Shown here piece after piece: positions 18,089-26,483 of a stretch of 64,000 nucleotides of DNA (positions are counted from its first letter, which is position 1; every line of letters starts with the position of its first letter). The DNA lies in assembly GCF_001905005.1 (NCBI RefSeq), contig NZ_LWKZ01000023.1, forward strand, positions 930,001-994,000, in the 5' to 3' direction. This DNA comes from Streptomyces sp. CB02923. Its GTDB lineage: Bacteria > Actinomycetota > Actinomycetes > Streptomycetales > Streptomycetaceae. The notes under the pieces are model-generated. The model was not told the origin of the DNA and did no database searches. It was given only the letters and a program-made list of their open reading frames with translations. A program made the position numbers and the translations under genes.

Positions 18089-19153
18089 GTTACAACGTCC
18101 GCGTCTGGGACATACGCGAGCGTACCGATCGGCGCAAGCCGTACATGGTCCGGTGGACGGTCAATGGACGCGAGAAGTCCGAGTCTTTCATGACCTCCGG
18201 GCTCGCCGACAGCCGACGCTCGAAGCTGGTGACAGCCGCGCGCGACGGCGAACCTTTCGACGAGCACACGGGCTTGCCGGCGTCCGAGCTGCGCGCCATC
18301 AAGCAGCGGACAACGTGGTACGACCTCGCCCACGAATACCTCGACCAGCGATGGAACCGCACACCGGGAAACACCCGCCGCACCCTGGCTGACGCCTTTG
18401 CCACCATCACGCCTGCTCTGGTGCTGCCTGGCGTGGCCTACCCGGAGCCCAGGGTGCTGCGGCGTGCCCTGTACTCGTGGGCCTTCAACAAGAACGTGTG
18501 GGACCAGGAACCGGCCGATAAGTGGCGCAAGCCCCTCGACTGGATGAAGCGCCATTCCCTGCCCGTCAGCGCACTGGCTGAAGCCGACGTGCTGCGCAGG
18601 GCGCTGGATGCCCTGTGTCACACGCTGGACGGCAAGGCAGCTGCGGCCAAGACGGCACGGCGGAAGAGGGCCGCGTTCAACGAGGTCCTCAACACGGCAA
18701 TGGAGAAAGGTTTCTTCGCGGAGAACCCCCTCAAAGGGCTGAGGTGGAACGCCCCGGCGGTCGACGAGGAGGTGGACCCGGCTGCCGTCCCCAATCCGGC
18801 TCAGGTCGCCCGGCTGCTTGCGGCGGTTGCCCAGCAGAGCGGGCGATTACGTGGACGCTGCGGCCTACGGAACGACGTGGGCGCGAGCGCGCGAGTTGGC
18901 GCTGACCCGGACGGAGCACGCCACCGGCCTGGCCAAGCGGCCCTACGACCTGCGGCACGCCGGAATCTCGTTCTGGCTGCACTCGGGCGTGGACCCGGCC
19001 GAATGCGCCCGCCGCGCGGGCCAGAGCATCCAGGTGCTCTTCCGCCACTACGCCAAGTTCCTGGACGGCGTCCGGGAGCAGGCCAACCGGCTCAACGAGC
19101 AGTCCATGCAGGAGTGGGACCGCGTCAGCGGAGGAGGCGCTCCCGCGAGGTGA
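18085..19153 (+). pseudogene. Tyrosine-type integrase with deleted catalytic middle
   Basis: Starts normally (YNVRVWDIRERT, then KPYMVRWTVNGREKSESFMT) with the N-terminal and core-binding domains to about residue 250, at NPAQVARLLAAV near 18835. The frame is then lost. A second frame from about 18843 gives GDYVDAAAYGTTW, the YDLRHAGISFWL box with His and Arg, and a C-terminus with the Tyr nucleophile in LFRHYAKFLDGV. The segment with the first catalytic Arg and the Lys beta-hairpin, normally more than 100 residues, is missing. The lesion is a deletion with frameshift, so the element can no longer recombine itself. Full-length relatives are pSAM2-like integrases. Confidence 0.85.
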
Positions 19154-19267
19154 ACCAAGGTTTTGGTCCGTGACTGGTCCGGAAGAGCTGGTCAGGAGGG
19201 GTGTAGCGATGGGAGGAACTGGGAGGCACCACACAAAACGGGCCTCGCCCGGAGTGTGAGCAGAAGA

Positions 19268-19306
19268 AGGCGCCTGACAGGCAAAAGACCAGGTCAGGCG
19301 CCTTTT
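19268..19306 (+). terminator. Rho-independent terminator after the integrase remnant
   Basis: AGGCGCCTGAC (19268-19278) pairs with GTCAGGCGCCT (19293-19303) and is followed by a T-run on the plus strand. It also lies ten bases past the aldehyde dehydrogenase stop on the minus strand, so it may act in both directions. Confidence 0.8.
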
Positions 19307-19315
19307 TCTGTGCAC

Positions 19316-20839
19316 TCAGAAGAACCCGAGCTTCTTCGGCGAGTACGACACCAACAGATTCTTCGTCTGCTGGTAGTGATCCAGCATCATCTTGTGCGTC
19401 TCCCGGCCGATGCCCGACTGCTTGTAGCCGCCGAAGGCCGCGTGGGCCGGGTAGGCGTGGTAGCAGTTGGTCCAGACGCGGCCTGCCTGGATGGTGCGGC
19501 CGGCGTGGTAGGCGGTGTTGGTGTCGCGGGTCCAGACGCCGGCGCCGAGGCCGTAGAGGGTGTCGTTGGCGAGGGCCATCGCGTCGTCGAAGTCGGTGAA
19601 GGGGGCGACGGCGACGACCGGGCCGAAGATTTCCTCCTGGAAGACGCGCATGTCGTTGGTGCCTTCGAAGACGGTGGGGCGGACGTAGTAGCCGCCTTCG
19701 AGTTCGCCGCCGAGTTCGGCGCGGGTGCCGCCGGTGAGGATGCGGGCGCCTTCCTTCTGGCCGATGTCGAGGTAGGAGAGGATCTTTTCGAGCTGGTCGT
19801 TGGACGCCTGGGCGCCGACCATCGTGTCGGTGTCCAGCGGGTGGCCCTGGACGATCTGTTCGGTGCGGGCGACTCCGGCGGCCAGGAAGCCCTGGTAATG
19901 ACCCTGCTGGATGAGGGCGCGGGACGGACAGGTGCAGACTTCGCCCTGGTTGAGGGCGAACATGGTGAAGCCTTCGAGGGCCTTGTCGTAGAAGTCGTCG
20001 TCGGCGGCGGAGACGTCGTCGAAGAAGAGGTTGGGGCTCTTGCCGCCCAGTTCGAGGGTGACCGGCTTCAGGTTCTCGGAGGCGTACTGCATGATCAGGC
20101 GGCCGGTCGTGGTCTCGCCGGTGAAGGAGATCTTCGCGACGCGCGGGCTGGAGGCGAGGGGCTTGCCGGCCTCCACTCCGAAGCCGTTGACGATGTTGAC
20201 GACGCCGGGCGGCAGCAGGTCGGCGACCAGGCTCATCCAGTAGTGGATGGAGGCGGGCGTCTGTTCGGCGGGTTTGAGGACGGCGGTGTTGCCCGCGGCG
20301 AGGGCGGGGGCCAGTTTCCAGGCGGCCATGAGGATCGGGAAGTTCCAGGGGATGATCTGCGCGACGACGCCGAGCGGTTCGTGGAAGTGGTACGCGACGG
20401 TGTCGTCGTCCAACTGGGAGAGGGTGCCCTCCTGGGCGCGGATGGCGCCCGCGAAGTAGCGGAAGTGGTCGATGGCGAGAGGGAGGTCGGCGGCCATCGA
20501 CTCACGGATGGGCTTGCCGTTCTCCCAGGTTTCGGCGACCGCGAGGGACTGGAGGTTGTCCTCCATGCGGTCGGCGATCCGGTTGAGGACCTGGGCGCGT
20601 TCGGCGGGGGAGGTACGGCCCCAGGCGGGCGCGGCGGCGTGGGCGGCGTCCAGGGCGCGTTCCACGTCCTCGGCCGTGCCGCGGGCGATCTCGGTGAACG
20701 GCTGTCCGGTGATCGGGGTGGGGTTCTCGAAGTACTGGCCCTTCACGGGCGGCACGTACTCGCCGCCGATCCAGTGGTCGTAGCGGCTCCGGTAGGACAT
20801 CACCGCGTCGGCGGCGCCAGGGTTCGCGTAACGGGCCAT
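19316..20839 (-). CDS. NAD-dependent aldehyde dehydrogenase (ExaC/AldB-like)
   Basis: Oxidises short aldehydes to acids with NAD+. 507 residues, the normal length for this subgroup. The general base Glu is in VTLELGGKSPN and the nucleophile Cys302 in NQGEVCTCPSR. The NAD loop is SFTGETTTGR and the C-terminal seal is FGGYKQSGIGRE. The N-terminus (MSYRSRYDHWIGGEYVPP) is characteristic of ExaC-like acetaldehyde/glycolaldehyde enzymes. The GAF-domain regulator encoded 65 bases upstream on the same strand is the standard partner in Streptomyces, so induction by alcohols or aldehydes is likely. Confidence 0.93.
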   Translation of the reverse strand: MARYANPGAADAVMSYRSRYDHWIGGEYVPPVKGQYFENPTPITGQPFTEIARGTAEDVERALDAAHAAAPAWGRTSPAERAQVLNRIADRMEDNLQSLAVAETWENGKPIRESMAADLPLAIDHFRYFAGAIRAQEGTLSQLDDDTVAYHFHEPLGVVAQIIPWNFPILMAAWKLAPALAAGNTAVLKPAEQTPASIHYWMSLVADLLPPGVVNIVNGFGVEAGKPLASSPRVAKISFTGETTTGRLIMQYASENLKPVTLELGGKSPNLFFDDVSAADDDFYDKALEGFTMFALNQGEVCTCPSRALIQQGHYQGFLAAGVARTEQIVQGHPLDTDTMVGAQASNDQLEKILSYLDIGQKEGARILTGGTRAELGGELEGGYYVRPTVFEGTNDMRVFQEEIFGPVVAVAPFTDFDDAMALANDTLYGLGAGVWTRDTNTAYHAGRTIQAGRVWTNCYHAYPAHAAFGGYKQSGIGRETHKMMLDHYQQTKNLLVSYSPKKLGFF

Positions 20840-20904
20840 GAGGGCTCCCCATCGCTGTCGGGTCGTCGCGCCCTCGCTCCCGCGGCGGGGCGCCGGTGCG
20901 CAGG

Positions 20905-22344
20905 CTAGGGACGTGGACGTTGCGGGGAGGTTGCGGGCGCGGGCGGGCGGCCGTGCGGGTGCTCGCGTCGGGCGGGGGGTGCAGGGGGTGCAGGGGGCTT
21001 TGAGGTGTACGGCGTCTCGTATCGGTTGTGGTGGTCGTACTGGTTGTGATGGTCGTACCGGTTGTAGTGGTCATATCGGGCGGGGGACGGCGGAGCCGGG
21101 GGGAGCGCGTATGCCGTGCGGAGCCGGGTTGCGGCGGCGGTGGGTCCGGTATCTCCGGGGAGCGCGGCGGCTTCCAACGCCTCCCAGATCTCCAAATCGT
21201 GTTCGCCCCAGGGGGTGTCGGCCCACAGGCGCAGGGTCCGTGGGTCGCGGTGGGTGAGGACGGACCGTCGGAGCCGGCCTTCCAGGAGGGCCCGGAGGCG
21301 GCGTACGCCGGGGGCTTCGGAGAGGGGGAGGAGGGGGCCGCGGTAGCCGCGGAGCGCCGCCGCGAGGTCGCCGGCCGTCAGTTCCGCCTCCACCGTGTCC
21401 AGGTCCGTCTCCACGGTTCCGGTCAGGCGGTACGGGCGCGAGTCGAGCAGCGGTCCCACCACGTGGCGCAGCCGGGACATTTCCGCGCGGAGGGTCACCG
21501 GGCGGACATCACGTTCGCCGTACAGGAGTGCGGCCAGCTGGTCGCCTGTCAGGCCTTCCGGGTGCCGGGCCAGCAGCAGGACGATCTCGCTGTGGCGGCG
21601 GCCGAGCCGCCGCGTCCGGCCGTCCGCGACGAGGAGGGCTTCGTCCCGGGCCAGGACGGCAAGGTGCGCGGCGGGCGCGGTCTGCTGAACGTACGAGGCC
21701 AGGTGGGCTTCGGCGGCACGGGCGGTGGCCTGGACGAGGGCCAGGCTGTGCGGACTGGCGAGGTGGTCGCCGCCGGTGATGTCCACGGCTCCCAGCAGGC
21801 GGCCCGTCCGCAGGTCGTGCAGGGGCGCGGCCGCGCAGGTCCACTGCTGTACGCGCTTGTTGTAGTGCTCGGTGGCGAAGATCTGTACGGCGTGGTCGGC
21901 GGCCAGCGCGGTGCCGGGGGCGTTCGTACCGGCGTGCCGTTCGTCCCAGCGGGCGCCGGGCACGAAGTTCATGCGCTCCGCGTGCAGGCGGACACCGGCG
22001 TGGCCTTCGACCCACAGCATCCTGCCCTGCGGGTCGCAGACGGCGAGGACGTGGGCGCCGTCGTGGGCGATGGTGCCCAGGAGATCGCGGAAGACGGGCA
22101 TGGCGCGGGCCAGCGGGTGCCCGTCGCGGTAGGCGCGCAGTTCCGGCTCGTCGAGGTCGATCGGCGCCGGCCCGTCGAGGGTCGCGTGTGCGGACGCCGA
22201 CCGGCGCCAGGAGTCGGCCACGACCGGGCGCACGGGTTGCGCCACCGTCCCGCCCGACAGGAATTCCTCGTGAGCGCGGCGCACCGTGCGGGTGCGCTCC
22301 ACGGGATCGGCTCCCGCCTCCATCGCCAGCCAAGGGTTGACCAC
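20905..22344 (-). CDS. GAF-domain regulator of the aldehyde dehydrogenase (AcoR-like N-terminus)
   Basis: 479 residues. An AcoR-type N-terminal region (VADSWRRSASAH) leads into a GAF sensor (VLAVCDPQGRMLWVEGHAGV, then TNAPGTALAADHAVQIFATE). The sigma-54 AAA domain is absent. Instead a winged-helix domain near residues 260-330 (RRHSEIVLLLARHPEGLTGD, RYLTG-type wing) binds DNA. This is the actinobacterial design that works with ordinary sigma factors. The last 57 residues are a His/Tyr/Asn-rich repeat and a Pro-rich tail. It is immediately upstream of the aldehyde dehydrogenase in the same direction. Confidence 0.85.
   Translation of the reverse strand: MVNPWLAMEAGADPVERTRTVRRAHEEFLSGGTVAQPVRPVVADSWRRSASAHATLDGPAPIDLDEPELRAYRDGHPLARAMPVFRDLLGTIAHDGAHVLAVCDPQGRMLWVEGHAGVRLHAERMNFVPGARWDERHAGTNAPGTALAADHAVQIFATEHYNKRVQQWTCAAAPLHDLRTGRLLGAVDITGGDHLASPHSLALVQATARAAEAHLASYVQQTAPAAHLAVLARDEALLVADGRTRRLGRRHSEIVLLLARHPEGLTGDQLAALLYGERDVRPVTLRAEMSRLRHVVGPLLDSRPYRLTGTVETDLDTVEAELTAGDLAAALRGYRGPLLPLSEAPGVRRLRALLEGRLRRSVLTHRDPRTLRLWADTPWGEHDLEIWEALEAAALPGDTGPTAAATRLRTAYALPPAPPSPARYDHYNRYDHHNQYDHHNRYETPYTSKPPAPPAPPARREHPHGRPPAPATSPQRPRP
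21007..21078 (-). repeat. 18-bp coding repeats giving YDHxN units
   Basis: Within the regulator's C-terminus, residues about 423-446 read as RYDHYN, RYDHHN, QYDHHN, RYETPY: three near-identical 6-residue units and a degenerate fourth. The DNA shows matching 18-base tandem units (GGTTGTGGTGGTCGTA type). Confidence 0.75.
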
Positions 22345-22458
22345 GCGTCACCTCTCCGATGCGACTCCTGCCCCCGTCCCGTACGCCGATGGTGCTGGTA
22401 CGGGGCGGGGCAGTAAAGCCCGGGGCCGGGCGCGGGGGCGGAGGGCGCGCCCGTACGG

Positions 22459-23379
22459 TCAGCGATGCGCCGCCGTCTGCTTCTCCGGCAGCAGATCCGC
22501 CGTGGCCCGCCAGTGTCCTTTCGGGAGGCCCACCAGTGCGTAGAGCAGGCGGACGGGGGAGCGGCGCGGCAGGAGGAGCGTGCCCGCCACGGCGGCGAAG
22601 GCCGTGAGGCCGAGGGGGAAGCCGAGGAGGCGGACCAGCGCGCTCGCGAGGAGGGCGCCCAGCAGCGGCAGCCCGTACAGGCCCGCGCCCGCGATGGCCA
22701 CGGCGAGGAAGCGCGGGACCTTCCGGTCCTGTGCGCCGCCCGGCAGGAGCCAGCCCTCGGCCAGCCAGCCGATCTCGACCAGCAGCATCGTGCCGATCAC
22801 GGCGGCGCCGAGGACCAGGAGCGTGAGGAAGGTGCCGGAGGTCAGGAAACGCAGGACGTCGTTGACGACACTGTCCCGGGGCCAGGCGCGCAGTGCGGCG
22901 CTGTCCGTGGTGAGGAAGCGGCGGTAGCCCTGGCCGTCCCAGCCGTGTACGAGGGTGCCGAAGAGCAGGAAGTGGCCGCAGACGCAGTTCAGATACGCCC
23001 AGTAACCCGCGCCGACCAGGCACAGGGCCTGGGCGAGCAGGAAGCCCAGGAGCGCCGCGAGCACGACACCGCCCGCGTACAGCAGCGGAAAGCCGGCCCA
23101 GACGCCGCGGTGGCCGTCCGCGAGGTGCATCGTCGACCAGGACGGGTTCTGCCACATCAGGAACAGTCCGGTCGGCACCAGCAGCACCGCGGCGTACAGG
23201 AGCGTCAGGCACAGGTACGGATTCGCGGCGCGGCTGACGAGGCGCGGGGCGAGCAGCCGGGGCAGCCCGGTGCGGTCGGCGGCGCGGCGTTCGAGGAACT
23301 GCAGCTGCCGGGCGGCGGAGAGCGCGAACGTCGAGCCGGTGGCGTACGCCCAGAACAGCGCGGCCGGCAGGCCGATCAT
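22459..23379 (-). CDS. Multi-pass membrane protein of unknown function
   Basis: 306 residues with about six hydrophobic segments (for example AALLGFLLAQALCLVGAGYW and FLTLLVLGAAVIGTMLLVEI) and a short charged C-terminus. I do not recognise a family. The start overlaps the DUF6114 stop by ATGA, so it is the third gene of the DUF6230-DUF6114 operon. It may be part of the same envelope-associated system. The tail TADLLPEKQTAAHR is cytosolic by positive-inside reasoning. Confidence 0.75.
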   Translation of the reverse strand: MIGLPAALFWAYATGSTFALSAARQLQFLERRAADRTGLPRLLAPRLVSRAANPYLCLTLLYAAVLLVPTGLFLMWQNPSWSTMHLADGHRGVWAGFPLLYAGGVVLAALLGFLLAQALCLVGAGYWAYLNCVCGHFLLFGTLVHGWDGQGYRRFLTTDSAALRAWPRDSVVNDVLRFLTSGTFLTLLVLGAAVIGTMLLVEIGWLAEGWLLPGGAQDRKVPRFLAVAIAGAGLYGLPLLGALLASALVRLLGFPLGLTAFAAVAGTLLLPRRSPVRLLYALVGLPKGHWRATADLLPEKQTAAHR

Positions 23380-24422
23380 GCCGTCCTCGCCCGCGCTCCG
23401 GCCTTGGGTCCGGCCCCCGCCCCGGCCCTGGTTCCGGCCCCGGCCCCGGCCCCGGCATCGAGCCTCAGCCCGTCCGCGACGATCAGGTCGGAGGTGACCA
23501 GGGCCTGTTCGGCGTCCACGTCGGTCATGAAGACGAACGGCGGCACGACCGGCGGCACCGGGAGGGTGTCGGGGGTGAAGGTCAGACAGATCAGCCCTTC
23601 CAGACAGCCGCTGAACTTGGTGAGGTAGAGCGTCACGTTGCCGCTGAGGTCCAGGCTACGGGCGCCGAGGCGCAGTTGCGGGCCGGCGGCGTCGCGGGTG
23701 GTGAGCCGGTAGTCCGTGAGCGAGGCCGCCTTCATCCGGAGGACCATCGCCTTGACCGGACCGTCGGCCGTCGGCACCTCGGTGACGCCGGCCAGCAGGA
23801 AGCCCTTCGGCGCGAACAGCGTCGTCGTCACCGTCGGCGGGGTGGGCGCCGCGGGGATGCCGGCCGCGTGGGCGGGCTCCGGGGGCGTGCCGATGACCGT
23901 GATCAGGACGATCGGCAGCGCTACGGCGAGTGCCTTGCCCCGGCCGCCGCTGCTCCCGCCCCCGATGTCCTCGTCCCCGACGCTCCCGTCCTCGACGTTC
24001 CCGTCCCCGGCGCCCCCGTCCCCGCCGTCCCCGTCCCGCAGCGGCGTCCACCCGAACCCCATCGCGCTGCCCGCGATGCCCAGCCCCATCCCCACCAGGA
24101 ATCCGCCCAGGTTGGTCGCCGCGAAGGACAGGACGGACAGGATCAGCGCGTGCAGGCTCACGTAGTGGTGCGCGGCCGGGCGCAGCCACAGGAACACCCC
24201 GGCCACGATCAGCGCCAGCCCGATGCCGATCGCGGCCAGCCCGCCCAGGCCGAGGCTGATCAGTACGGTCAGCGGCGACAGCGGTACGAGCAGCAGTTCC
24301 GCGCCGCCCAGGATCAGCAGCAGCCCGGCCCAGAACGGCCGGGTCCGCCGCCAGCCGCGGAACGCCGCCCGCCGCTCGGGCCAGGGGAGCCCGGCGGCCG
24401 GGCGCCGGGTGCTCAGAAGCAC
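23376..24422 (-). CDS. DUF6114 membrane protein
   Basis: 348 residues from a GTG at 24422 that overlaps the DUF6230 stop by ten bases. Four hydrophobic segments fill residues 20-140 (LLLILGGAELLLVPLSPLTV, then ATNLGGFLVGMGLGIAGSAM), as in DUF6114. An Asp/Gly-rich linker (DGDGGDGGAGDG), another TM stretch (ALAVALPIVLITVIG), and an exported beta-rich domain with a Cys pair (FSGCLEGLICLTF) follow. The last 25 residues are Ala-Gly repeats. DUF6114 normally follows DUF6230 in Streptomyces; no function is established. Confidence 0.82.
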   Translation of the reverse strand: MLLSTRRPAAGLPWPERRAAFRGWRRTRPFWAGLLLILGGAELLLVPLSPLTVLISLGLGGLAAIGIGLALIVAGVFLWLRPAAHHYVSLHALILSVLSFAATNLGGFLVGMGLGIAGSAMGFGWTPLRDGDGGDGGAGDGNVEDGSVGDEDIGGGSSGGRGKALAVALPIVLITVIGTPPEPAHAAGIPAAPTPPTVTTTLFAPKGFLLAGVTEVPTADGPVKAMVLRMKAASLTDYRLTTRDAAGPQLRLGARSLDLSGNVTLYLTKFSGCLEGLICLTFTPDTLPVPPVVPPFVFMTDVDAEQALVTSDLIVADGLRLDAGAGAGAGTRAGAGAGPKAGARARTA

Positions 24423-25027
24423 TTCTTGCCGTCCAGGCTCACGTCCAGCCGCAGTCCCTTGAGGCGGAAGTTGCCGCCGGTGGCGGACCACGCGTGCGAT
24501 CTGACGCCGGCGACCTCGACGTTGCCGGCCTGGAGTCCGAATTTGCCCTTCTCGCCCTGGACGCCGGGCACTTCGTCGAGGGTGGAGGCGTCCCGCCCGA
24601 TCTGCGCCGTACCGAACCGCGCGTCGCCCACCAGGTCCTCGCCGTCGATGACGAGGTTGTCGGCGGTGACCTGTCCGGCGTCGCCGCCCGCGGTCAGCTT
24701 GAACACCACGGAGCCCAGCGGTGTCTTGACCTCGGCCGCCTGGCAGATGTCGCTCAGTACGGCCTTGCCCAGGCCGAGCAGGGCGACGGGGTGTCCCTGG
24801 CCGCTCACGTCGCGGTCGGTGTGCACGTAAGAGGACAGTCCCTGGCTGGTCAGCTTGCCCGACGCGACCTGGAAGTTGGTGCCCGAGACGGCGAACGACG
24901 CGGCGAGCGCGCCCTCGGCCATCACCGAGGCCATCGCGCCGACCGCGAGCACCGCGGGAATCGCGGTCACCGCGGTCTTCTTCCAGGAAGTACGTCCCTG
25001 CGGCAACGGCCGCTTGTTCTTGCTCAC
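24413..25027 (-). CDS. DUF6230 secreted protein
   Basis: 204 residues with an N-terminal signal or anchor segment (TSWKKTAVTAIPAVLAVGAM ending ALA-ASF). The mature domain (SFAVSGTNFQVASGKL to GLRLDVSLDGKKCF) is typical of DUF6230, which is sometimes mis-named cholesterol esterase. It has no hydrolase triad. It is the first gene of a three-gene operon with DUF6114 and a membrane protein and faces a TetR gene across about 160 bases. The role is unknown; a cell-envelope function is inferred only from location. Confidence 0.85.
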   Translation of the reverse strand: MSKNKRPLPQGRTSWKKTAVTAIPAVLAVGAMASVMAEGALAASFAVSGTNFQVASGKLTSQGLSSYVHTDRDVSGQGHPVALLGLGKAVLSDICQAAEVKTPLGSVVFKLTAGGDAGQVTADNLVIDGEDLVGDARFGTAQIGRDASTLDEVPGVQGEKGKFGLQAGNVEVAGVRSHAWSATGGNFRLKGLRLDVSLDGKKCF

Positions 25028-25191
25028 TGCTTCCTCCCCGGGGCAGCGATGGGCCGGCTGCCGGCGCAGCCGTTGACACGTGCGAGCGCGCGAGGGAAGT
25101 GCTTGGTGGAGCTGTCACGGGACGAAGCCGCAGGTGGGTTACCTCTGCCATACTGCGGAAAACCCGTGGCAGTTGGAGACTAGGGCTCGAA

Positions 25192-25851
25192 TTGAATAAT
25201 AGTCAACAGCGCGGACCCGGTGCCCCACGGGTCGCCCGCACCACCGAGCGCTCGCAGGCGCGCCGTGCCGAACTGATCGCCACCGGAAGGCGGCTGTTCG
25301 CAGACACCTCCTATGACGCCCTGTCCATGGACGACATCGCCCGTCAGGCCGGTGTCGCGAAGGGCCTGATCTACTACTACTTCAAGAACAAGCGCGGCTA
25401 CTACCTCGCGATCATCGAGGACGCCGTCGCCGAACTCGCCCGGCGCGCCGCGAGCACCCACGACCTGCCGCCCATGGAGCGGGTCCAGCACACGATCGAC
25501 GGCTATCTGCGGTATGCCCAGCACCATCAGGCGGCCTACCGCGCCATCGTCACCGGCGGCGTCGGTTTCGACGCGCAGGTGCTCGCCATCCGGGCGGAGG
25601 TCCGCGAGCAGCTGCTCGGCACCATCGCGCACGCCGCCTGGGGCCGCGACGAGATACCCGCACTGGCCCGTACGGCGCTGGTCGGCTGGCTCTCCAGCGT
25701 CGAGGGCGTCACCCTCGAATGGATCGCCCGGCAGGAACTGGACCGGGAGACGGTCGTCTCGCTGCTCGTGCGAGGGCTGGGGGACACCCTGCGGCTGATC
25801 GAGGAGTTCGAGCCGGCCTGCCCGGCACCCACCCGGCCGCCCGTCCCCTGA
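25192..25851 (+). CDS. TetR family regulator facing the DUF6230 operon
   Basis: A helix-turn-helix (RRLFADTSYDALSMDDIARQ, AGVAKGLIYYYFKNKRGYY) followed by an all-helical ligand domain. The start is uncertain. The frame is open to a GTG at 25099, but that extension looks non-coding, so the TTG at 25192 (219 residues, with GGAG upstream) is preferred. Streptomyces usually places this TetR type next to DUF6230/DUF6114 genes, so it probably represses them. The C-terminus is Pro-rich. Confidence 0.8.
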   Translation: MNNSQQRGPGAPRVARTTERSQARRAELIATGRRLFADTSYDALSMDDIARQAGVAKGLIYYYFKNKRGYYLAIIEDAVAELARRAASTHDLPPMERVQHTIDGYLRYAQHHQAAYRAIVTGGVGFDAQVLAIRAEVREQLLGTIAHAAWGRDEIPALARTALVGWLSSVEGVTLEWIARQELDRETVVSLLVRGLGDTLRLIEEFEPACPAPTRPPVP

Positions 25852-26017
25852 TGAGCGCCCGCCCCTCGGAGCGGGGGGAGTGTGGAAGCGCGCCGGGGCG
25901 TACGGGTCATGGCGGCGCGCCGACAGGGAGGCCACAGGGCGGGAGGCCGTGGCCCCGCCCTGTCGGTCCGCTGAACCAGGCGGGGGCTCTGATGAACCAG
26001 GCGGGGTCTCCGACGGG

Positions 26018-26419
26018 CTAGGCAGGGTCCCCGAGGGCGTGGCAGGCCTGGGGATCGGCAGCGTCAAAGGGCGGCGTGCCGGTCATGATGGTGTCCAAGG
26101 CATCCCGTGCGGAGAGCAGTTCGGCCACCGCTCGGTCGATGCGGTCCCGTTCGCGTTGCAGGTCGGGAAGCAGGCCGGAGCAGGCGGGCACCAGTTTGCC
26201 GCCGTCGTTGTTCATGCAGGGCAGCAGTTCCGCGATGGTCCGGGTGGTGAGGCCGGCGGCCAGCAGCATGCGGATGCCGCCGACCGTACGGACATCGCTC
26301 TCGCGGTACTCGCGGTACCCGCTGGGACGGCGCACGGGGTGCAGCAGGCCCTGCTCCTCGTAGTAGCGCAGAAGGCGCACGCTGACGCCGGTCCGGCGGG
26401 ACAGTTCCCCGATACGCAT
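26018..26419 (-). CDS. MerR family regulator
   Basis: 133 residues. The N-terminal winged helix is textbook MerR (MRIGELSRRTGVSVRLLRYY, EEQGLLHPVRR, SGYREYRESDV) and a long dimerisation helix follows (LQRERDRIDRAVAELLSARD). The C-terminal part has two Cys (LLPCMN, PACSGLL) that could bind a metal or sense redox. The spacing does not match a known metal class. It is divergent from a dehydrogenase gene whose promoter carries a fitting operator between the -35 and -10 boxes. An ATG at 26419 directly begins the motif. Confidence 0.88.
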   Translation of the reverse strand: MRIGELSRRTGVSVRLLRYYEEQGLLHPVRRPSGYREYRESDVRTVGGIRMLLAAGLTTRTIAELLPCMNNDGGKLVPACSGLLPDLQRERDRIDRAVAELLSARDALDTIMTGTPPFDAADPQACHALGDPA

Positions 26420-26444
26420 GTGCCGCCCATCGTCCGCAGTGCAT

Positions 26445-26475
26445 TTGACTCTCACACCGATGTCAGACTCTAACC
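26445..26475 (+). promoter_or_regulatory. MerR-type promoter with dyad between -35 and -10
   Basis: TTGACT (26445-26450) is followed after 18-19 bases by TCTAAC/CTAACC (26469-26475), the over-long spacer typical of MerR-controlled promoters. Between them a dyad, GACTCTCACA-CCGA-TGTCAGACTC (26447-26470), matches in 8 of 10 pairs. Transcription would begin near 26481, only about three bases before the ATG at 26484, giving an almost leaderless mRNA. Confidence 0.65.
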
Positions 26476-26483
26476 TGCGACGC

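Noticed and set aside
25099..25191. GTG start for the TetR gene facing DUF6230
   Set aside because: The added 31 residues are basic and non-conserved in appearance and would overlap the promoter of the divergent operon.
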